Shown in pieces: positions 59,480 through 64,000 of a stretch of DNA of 64,000 nucleotides (the first letter of the stretch is position 1; each line of letters opens with the position of its first letter). The translations under genes were made by a program, and so were the position numbers. This DNA comes from Vagococcus proximus (lineage in GTDB: Bacteria; Bacillota; Bacilli; Lactobacillales; Vagococcaceae): the NCBI RefSeq assembly GCF_029143285.1, contig NZ_JAPDSH010000007.1, forward strand, positions 1 through 64,000, given 5' to 3'. Below the pieces are notes generated by a model that saw only the letters and a list, made by a program, of their open reading frames with translations, searched no databases and had not been told where the DNA came from.

Positions 59480-59503
59480 GTCTAAATTGAAAGGAATGTT
59501 AGG

Positions 59504-60676
59504 ATGTTAGAAGAATTATTGATTGCTTTGATTGTTATTTTATTAGGAACTAAATTGGCTGGACACTTATGCCAATTGATTAATGTACCTGCTGTTATAG
59601 GGGAATTATTGGTGGGGATCTTAGTAGGTCCTGCGGTGTTACAATTAGTTCATCCTTCAGATATGATTCACGTATTTTCTCAGATTGGTGTGATATTGCT
59701 GATGTTTTTAGCAGGTCTTGAAAGTGATTTAGATTTGCTCAAAAAATATTTAAAACCTTCAGTATCCGTCGCAATCATGGGGATATTATTGCCGCTTATT
59801 TTATGTGGTCTAGTTGGTTCGCTCTTTAATCTTTCTCTGATGAGTTCATTATTCTTAGGGATTGTATTTAGTGCAACATCTGTTAGTATCTCTGTTCAAG
59901 TCTTACGTGATTACCGTCGTCTTGATTCACAGGAAGGTTCTGTTATATTAGGAGCGGCTGTGGTGGATGACATCGTTGTTGTTTTATTGGTAAGTATTTT
60001 CTCGACAGTTTTAAATATGGAAGGGAATTTTAGTTTAAGTCCTGCTTTTTTCTGGGATTTATTAGGTAAAAAATTATTATTCTTTGTAGTCGTTTATCTT
60101 GTTGCTAAATTCGCTATTCAACCGATTTTGAAATTTAGCAAACGTATTATTGCAACAGAAGCTGAAACTGCTATTGCTCTTGTTTTATGTTTTGCTTTTG
60201 CTGTTATGTCAGAAATGCTTGGTATGAGTGATGTTATCGGTGCTTTCTTTATGGGGCTGATGTTATCTCGTCAACCGGCTAAAGAAACTATTGAAAAACG
60301 TGTGGTTACAATCGGTTATGCCTTATTTATTCCAGTATTCTTTGTTTCTATTGGATTAGATTTGCAGTTCTCAGCTTTTAAAGAGCACGGTCTATTTATT
60401 TTAGTTTTATCAGTTGCAGCGATTGTTTCAAAACTTGTAGGAGGATACATCAGTGCTCGTACCTCTAAAATTGACCGTCATAAATCTTGGATTGTAGGTG
60501 CAGGAATGGTATCACGTGGGGAAATGGCACTGATTATTGTACAGATGGGTAAAACGTTAGGTTTAGTAACGGGAAGTATTTATTCTGCCATCGTAGTAGC
60601 GATTATTATTGCAACACTAGTGTCACCACTTCTAATCAAATTCTTTGTAGAACGTGAACAAAAATTATCAGCTTAA
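59504..60676 (+). CDS. napA: Cation:proton antiporter, CPA2 family (NapA-type)
   Basis: This 390-aa membrane protein has about 12-13 helices and belongs to the NapA/KefB-like CPA2 group. The double-Asp ion site is in GAAVVDDIVVVLL, typical of electrogenic Na/H antiporters. It also has GELLVGILVGPAVLQ and FFVSIGLDLQ. It lacks the C-terminal KTN/NAD domain of KefB. AAAGGA lies upstream of the ATG. A leader attenuator likely controls it. Na versus K specificity is inferred from the family only. Confidence 0.9.
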   Translation: MLEELLIALIVILLGTKLAGHLCQLINVPAVIGELLVGILVGPAVLQLVHPSDMIHVFSQIGVILLMFLAGLESDLDLLKKYLKPSVSVAIMGILLPLILCGLVGSLFNLSLMSSLFLGIVFSATSVSISVQVLRDYRRLDSQEGSVILGAAVVDDIVVVLLVSIFSTVLNMEGNFSLSPAFFWDLLGKKLLFFVVVYLVAKFAIQPILKFSKRIIATEAETAIALVLCFAFAVMSEMLGMSDVIGAFFMGLMLSRQPAKETIEKRVVTIGYALFIPVFFVSIGLDLQFSAFKEHGLFILVLSVAAIVSKLVGGYISARTSKIDRHKSWIVGAGMVSRGEMALIIVQMGKTLGLVTGSIYSAIVVAIIIATLVSPLLIKFFVEREQKLSA

Positions 60677-60706
60677 AAAAAGACCTCTATTTTAGAGGTC
60701 TTTTTA
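60676..60706 (+). terminator. Rho-independent terminator after the antiporter
   Basis: AAAAAGACCTCTA pairs with TAGAGGTCTTTTT around a TTT loop. Confidence 0.85.
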
Positions 60707-60743
60707 GTTAGGGTAAAGTAGTAAAAAGTATTTAAAATTAAGG

Positions 60744-60773
60744 TTGGAAAAGTAGTTGTTATTTAGGTATAAT
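60744..60773 (+). promoter_or_regulatory. Promoter of the yqgQ-glcK-rhodanese operon
   Basis: TTGGAA (60744-60749), an 18-base spacer and TATAAT (60768-60773) lie about 75 bases before the yqgQ start. Confidence 0.6.
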
Positions 60774-60853
60774 CACAAGGGACAGAAAAAGAAAAAATCA
60801 CAGTAAAAATGTGTGTTTTTTCATATTTAATGGTATTATAAAGGATGTGTACG

Positions 60854-61054
60854 ATGAGAACACTTTATGATGTTCAGCAATTATTAAAAGGGTTTGGATC
60901 AGTTATCTATGTCGGAAAACGTCTATGGGATATCGAGGTAATGGGGATAGAATTAGATAGTTTATATAAAGCAGAGGTTATTGATTTAAAAACGTATCAC
61001 GCTGCAAAAGTTGTCTTAATAAGAGAACATGAATTAGAACTTAAGAAGCAATAA
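60854..61054 (+). CDS. yqgQ: YqgQ family protein
   Basis: This 66-aa protein matches the YqgQ (DUF910) family: MRTLYDVQQLLKGFGSVIY, then helical VIDLKTYHAAKVVL. The family binds single-stranded nucleic acid in one structural study I recall vaguely; function is otherwise unknown. AAAGGA lies 8 bases before the ATG at 60854, so I reject the in-frame ATG at 60845. It precedes glcK by 20 bases, as in B. subtilis. Confidence 0.88.
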   Translation: MRTLYDVQQLLKGFGSVIYVGKRLWDIEVMGIELDSLYKAEVIDLKTYHAAKVVLIREHELELKKQ

Positions 61055-61074
61055 CATTAAAGGAGGACGAGTTT

Positions 61075-62037
61075 GTGAGTCGTAAATTAATTGGTATTGA
61101 TTTAGGAGGGACAACTGCAAAGTTTGCCATCTTAACTGAGTTAGGAGAAATTCAACAAAAGTGGAGTATTCCAACAAATATAGCAGAAGAAGGTAGTTTA
61201 ATCGTTTCAGATATTATTGAATCAATTAAACATCGTTTAGCTATGTATGATATGACAAAAGAAGATTTTATTGGAATTGGTATGGGAACGCCTGGTACTG
61301 TAGACCGTGAAAATGGGACAGTTATTGGAGCGTATAACCTTAATTGGAAAACATTACAGCCTGTTAAAGAACAAATTGAAAGTGCTTTAGGTATTCCCTT
61401 TGCTATTGATAATGATGCGAATGTGGCGGCTTTAGGTGAAAGATGGCAGGGAGCTGGTGAGAACAGTTCGGATGTTACTTTTATTACACTAGGTACAGGT
61501 GTAGGAGGCGGAATTATAGCTGAAGGACATCTTTTACATGGTGCAGTTGGAGCTGCAGGTGAGATTGGTCATATTACAGTTGATCCAGAAGGATTTGATT
61601 GTACATGTGGTAAGAAAGGGTGTTTAGAAACAGTTGCTAGTGCAACAGGTGTTGTAAAATTAGCACGGACTCTTTCAGAGGAATACTCTGGTGACTCTAA
61701 ATTGAAATTCATGATAGATGATGGGCAAGATGTTTCGAGTAAGGATGTCTTTGAATTAGCTGAAACAGGTGATGAATTTGCTTTAATCGTTGTTGATAAA
61801 GTATCATTCTATTTAGGATTAGCATGTGGTAATATTGGAAATATGTTAAACCCAACGGATATTGTTATTGGTGGAGGTGTATCAGCTGCAGGTGAATTTT
61901 TACGCAGCCGTGTACAAGAGTATTTCAATCAATTTACATTCCCGCAAGTTCATGAAAGTACAAAAGTTAAGTTAGCACAATTAGGTAATGAAGCTGGCGT
62001 TATTGGTGCAAGTTCATTAGCTTTAAAATTTAAATAG
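61075..62037 (+). CDS. glcK: Glucokinase (ROK family)
   Basis: This 320-aa enzyme phosphorylates glucose with ATP. Visible features are the N-terminal phosphate loop GIDLGGTTAKFAIL, the ROK signature with HGAVGAAGEIGHITVD and the zinc motif CTCGKKGCLE. The start is GTG with AGGAGGA upstream. It is the middle gene of the yqgQ-glcK-rhodanese operon and would feed glucose from non-PTS uptake or disaccharide hydrolysis into glycolysis (pgi is also in this window). Confidence 0.95.
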   Translation: MSRKLIGIDLGGTTAKFAILTELGEIQQKWSIPTNIAEEGSLIVSDIIESIKHRLAMYDMTKEDFIGIGMGTPGTVDRENGTVIGAYNLNWKTLQPVKEQIESALGIPFAIDNDANVAALGERWQGAGENSSDVTFITLGTGVGGGIIAEGHLLHGAVGAAGEIGHITVDPEGFDCTCGKKGCLETVASATGVVKLARTLSEEYSGDSKLKFMIDDGQDVSSKDVFELAETGDEFALIVVDKVSFYLGLACGNIGNMLNPTDIVIGGGVSAAGEFLRSRVQEYFNQFTFPQVHESTKVKLAQLGNEAGVIGASSLALKFK

Positions 62038-62063
62038 GGTAAGATAAGGAAGGAAGAATTAGA

Positions 62064-62459
62064 GTGAGATTTATCGTAGGTTTAAATATTATATTAGCAG
62101 CTATTCTTTTAGGAGTAGCAATCAATTGGTTATATATGAAAATGATGGCTAAGCGTTCAGCAACAGAGATTGATCAAGACGAATTTAAAGAAAAAATGCG
62201 TAAGGCACAAATCATTGATGTCCGTGAAAAAGATGCTTTTGATGCAGGACATATTATGGGCGCACGTAATATTTCATATTCAACTTTCAAGCAATTACAC
62301 GGTTCTTTAAGACATGACTTACCGATCTTTTTATACGATCAAAGAAAATCTTTAAGTGTACGAGCTGCAAATATCTTACGTAAAAATGGCTATACTAATG
62401 TTTATATCTTAAAAGGTGGCTATAATGACTGGACAGGTAAAGTGAAACGTAGAAAATAG
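62064..62459 (+). CDS. Membrane-anchored rhodanese-like protein without catalytic Cys
   Basis: This 131-aa protein has an N-terminal membrane segment (~5-27) and one rhodanese domain (IIDVREKDAFDAGHIMGARN, YTNVYILKGGYNDW). The active-site loop, where a Cys should start the CxxGxR/S motif, reads FLYDQRKSLS with Asp92, so sulfurtransferase activity is unlikely. It matches the B. subtilis YqhL position next to glcK. The start is GTG with AAGGAAGG upstream. A regulatory or binding role is possible. Confidence 0.88.
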   Translation: MRFIVGLNIILAAILLGVAINWLYMKMMAKRSATEIDQDEFKEKMRKAQIIDVREKDAFDAGHIMGARNISYSTFKQLHGSLRHDLPIFLYDQRKSLSVRAANILRKNGYTNVYILKGGYNDWTGKVKRRK

Positions 62460-62470
62460 ATCATTTAATA

Positions 62471-62500
62471 AAAATAATCCTATTATAGGGTTATTTTTTT
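62471..62500 (+). terminator. Rho-independent terminator of the glcK operon
   Basis: AATAATCCTA pairs with TAGGGTTATT (one G-T) and is followed by seven T. Confidence 0.75.
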
Positions 62501-62501
62501 A

Positions 62502-62537
62502 TAAAAAAATAGCAGACACATATGTGTCTGCTATTTT
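62502..62537 (-). terminator. Terminator of the RNase J gene
   Basis: A 32-base perfect palindrome (AAAATAGCAGACACAT and its complement) has an A run on its left that becomes a U run in the reverse transcript. Confidence 0.82.
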
Positions 62538-62541
62538 AAGA

Positions 62542-64000
62542 TTAATTATCTTGAGTTAAGACCATCGGCATAATCATTGGATGGCGCTCTGTTTTTTCGA
62601 TTAAGAATGGTTCTAATGTTTTTGTAATAACGTCTCTAAGCATTGCTTCGTTACAGTTAGGATCTTGTAAGGCTTTATTAATAGCGCGTGATAGAATACG
62701 TTGCGCTTGGTTAATAAGACTACCAGATTCACGCATGTAGATAAAGCCACGTGATAGGATATCTGGACCGGCTAAGATTTGTTTTTTCTTATAATCCACT
62801 GTCGTAACGGCAAGGACTAGCCCTTCTTCTGAAAGAATACGACGATCTTTTAAAACGATATTTCCAATATCACCGATACCATTACCATCAACATAGACAT
62901 CTCCAGCATTGAAGTGTCCAGCAATTCTTGCGCTATCAGGTGTAAGAGCTAGGACATCCCCATTTTCAAGAATGAAACAATTATCTTTTTCAACACCAGT
63001 ATCTTGTGCAAGTTGTGTATGAACTTTTAGCATACGATACTCACCATGAACAGGCATGAAATATTTTGGTTTCATTAAGCTTAACATTAATTTTTGTTCT
63101 TCTTGGCCACCATGACCAGAAGTATGAATGTTATTTACTTTACCGTGTATTACTTCTGCTCCAGCTTCAGATAAGCGGTTGATTACGCGATTAACACTAG
63201 TTGTGTTTCCTGGGATAGGAGAACTAGAGAAGACAACAGTATCACCTGGTTGAATAGCGATTTGACGATGAGTTCCGTTGGCGATACGGCTTAATGCAGC
63301 CATAGGTTCGCCTTGAGAACCTGTACATAAAATTAACATTTCGTTAGCAGGGATATTATTAATCTGTCTTGCATCTACGAAGGTATCATCTGGAACATTG
63401 ATGTATCCTAATTTTTGACCATTAACAATGGCATTTTCCATACTACGACCAAAGACAGCGACTTTACGACCTGTTTTAACAGCAGCCATAGCGGTTTGTT
63501 GAAGCCTAAAGATATTTGAAGCAAATGTTGCAAATATGATTCGACCATCAATTTTTTCAAAAATTTGTTCGATAGATTTTCCAATCGTTTTTTCTGATTT
63601 TGTGAAACCAGGGACTTCAGCATTGGTACTATCAGATAGCATACATAAAACACCTTCACTACCAATTTTAGCCATTTTTTGTAAATTTGGTGGCTCGCCA
63701 ACCGGTGTAAAATCAAATTTAAAATCTCCGGTACATACGATGTTACCAGAAGGAGTTTTTACAACAACTCCTAATGCATCAGGAATACTATGTGTTGTAC
63801 GGAAAAAACTGATAGTAGTTTTACGGAATTTAATAATAGTATCTTCATTTATTTCATGAAGTTCTGCATCTCGTAATAAACCGTGTTCTTCTAATTTATT
63901 TTTGATTAAAGCAAGAGCAAGAGGACCTGCGTAAATAGGTAAGTTCGCTTGTTTTAACAAGAAAGGAATCCCACCGATGTGATCTTCATGACCATGAGTA
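62542..64000 (-). CDS. rnj: Ribonuclease J (partial, 5' end beyond the window)
   Basis: This beta-CASP metallo-beta-lactamase nuclease degrades and matures RNA. The reverse strand of 63961-64000 encodes [14 protein letters not shown], the metal site of RNase J, in frame with the rest, so the gene runs off the window. The TTG at 63960 is not its start. Later features are [15 protein letters not shown], the beta-CASP domain ([17 protein letters not shown]), PVHGEYRML and the C-terminal domain. About 485 of ~555 residues are present. J1 versus J2 cannot be decided with confidence. Confidence 0.93.
   Translation of the reverse strand, partial: THGHEDHIGGIPFLLKQANLPIYAGPLALALIKNKLEEHGLLRDAELHEINEDTIIKFRKTTISFFRTTHSIPDALGVVVKTPSGNIVCTGDFKFDFTPVGEPPNLQKMAKIGSEGVLCMLSDSTNAEVPGFTKSEKTIGKSIEQIFEKIDGRIIFATFASNIFRLQQTAMAAVKTGRKVAVFGRSMENAIVNGQKLGYINVPDDTFVDARQINNIPANEMLILCTGSQGEPMAALSRIANGTHRQIAIQPGDTVVFSSSPIPGNTTSVNRVINRLSEAGAEVIHGKVNNIHTSGHGGQEEQKLMLSLMKPKYFMPVHGEYRMLKVHTQLAQDTGVEKDNCFILENGDVLALTPDSARIAGHFNAGDVYVDGNGIGDIGNIVLKDRRILSEEGLVLAVTTVDYKKKQILAGPDILSRGFIYMRESGSLINQAQRILSRAINKALQDPNCNEAMLRDVITKTLEPFLIEKTERHPMIMPMVLTQDN

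Noticed and set aside
60780-60825. A/T-rich inverted repeat before yqgQ (AAAAAATCACA and TGTGTGTTTTTT) as an attenuator
   Set aside because: The stem is short, A-T rich and mismatched; it could be chance in AT-rich DNA.
63957-63960. TTG start that would make the RNase J gene complete in the window
   Set aside because: The frame stays open upstream and encodes the essential HGHEDHIGG metal motif in 63961-64000, so the gene is partial.

Overview
This is a low-GC, Gram-positive chromosomal segment. The gene content and order (pcrA-ligA-camS-gatCAB-dagK-rlmCD, ltaS with a tail-to-tail rRNA methyltransferase, a thrS T-box, and a pbp-rpmG-5FCL-rhomboid-yqgQ-glcK-rhodanese block) point to Enterococcaceae, most likely Vagococcus or a close Enterococcus relative. 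That placement is an inference from gene families and synteny. Strong AGGAGG ribosome binding sites, many TTG/GTG starts and Rho-independent terminators fit the same group. I see no insertion sequences, prophage genes, CRISPR arrays, rRNA or tRNA genes; the only classical RNA gene is tmRNA.

Layout. 0-4.3 kb: a DbpA-type RNA helicase, a DUF969-DUF979-pcp operon and an XRE regulator. 4.3-4.7 kb: a promoter-to-terminator unit without an ORF, a candidate structured RNA. 4.8-8.6 kb: dipeptidase PepV and a lone family 2 glycoside hydrolase. 8.6-10.5 kb: two orphan reverse-strand genes of unknown function. 10.6-10.9 kb: ssrA. 11-17.3 kb: a HAD phosphatase, an OmpR-type two-component system, UPF0223, an inositol-phosphatase-like gene and typA. 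17.5-29.1 kb: a cold-shock gene, then DNA repair and replication (pcrA, ligA), CamS, the GatCAB amidotransferase, DagK and an rRNA uridine methyltransferase. 29.2-39 kb: ltaS, an RlmI-like methyltransferase, aroD, ebsC, an orphan RpiR-YhcH pair, a BaiN-like flavoprotein and pgi. 39.1-42.1 kb: a small membrane protein, a free-standing NfeD-like OB domain, an SPFH protein and a quinone-reductase-like operon with a 58-aa companion.

42.3-51.2 kb is the most distinctive part. It is a tightly packed operon of a PRD-type regulator, a polytopic permease, a CoA-acylating aldehyde dehydrogenase, a phosphate butyryltransferase homologue, a butyrate kinase homologue, a class III aminotransferase and glutamate dehydrogenase. 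Read together, these genes predict a complete fermentation route: a primary amine is taken up and transaminated with 2-oxoglutarate to an aldehyde, the aldehyde is oxidised to an acyl-CoA, the CoA is exchanged for phosphate, and the acyl phosphate yields ATP and an acid. Glutamate dehydrogenase recycles 2-oxoglutarate and releases ammonia. The substrate cannot be read from the sequence.

51.3-64 kb: a nitroreductase-like protein, YdcF, a 4-oxalocrotonate tautomerase, T-box-controlled thrS, a class B penicillin-binding protein, rpmG, 5-FCL, rhomboid protease, a NapA-type antiporter preceded by a promoter-hairpin-U-tract leader that looks like an attenuator, yqgQ, glcK, a rhodanese-like protein without the catalytic cysteine, and an RNase J gene running off the window end.
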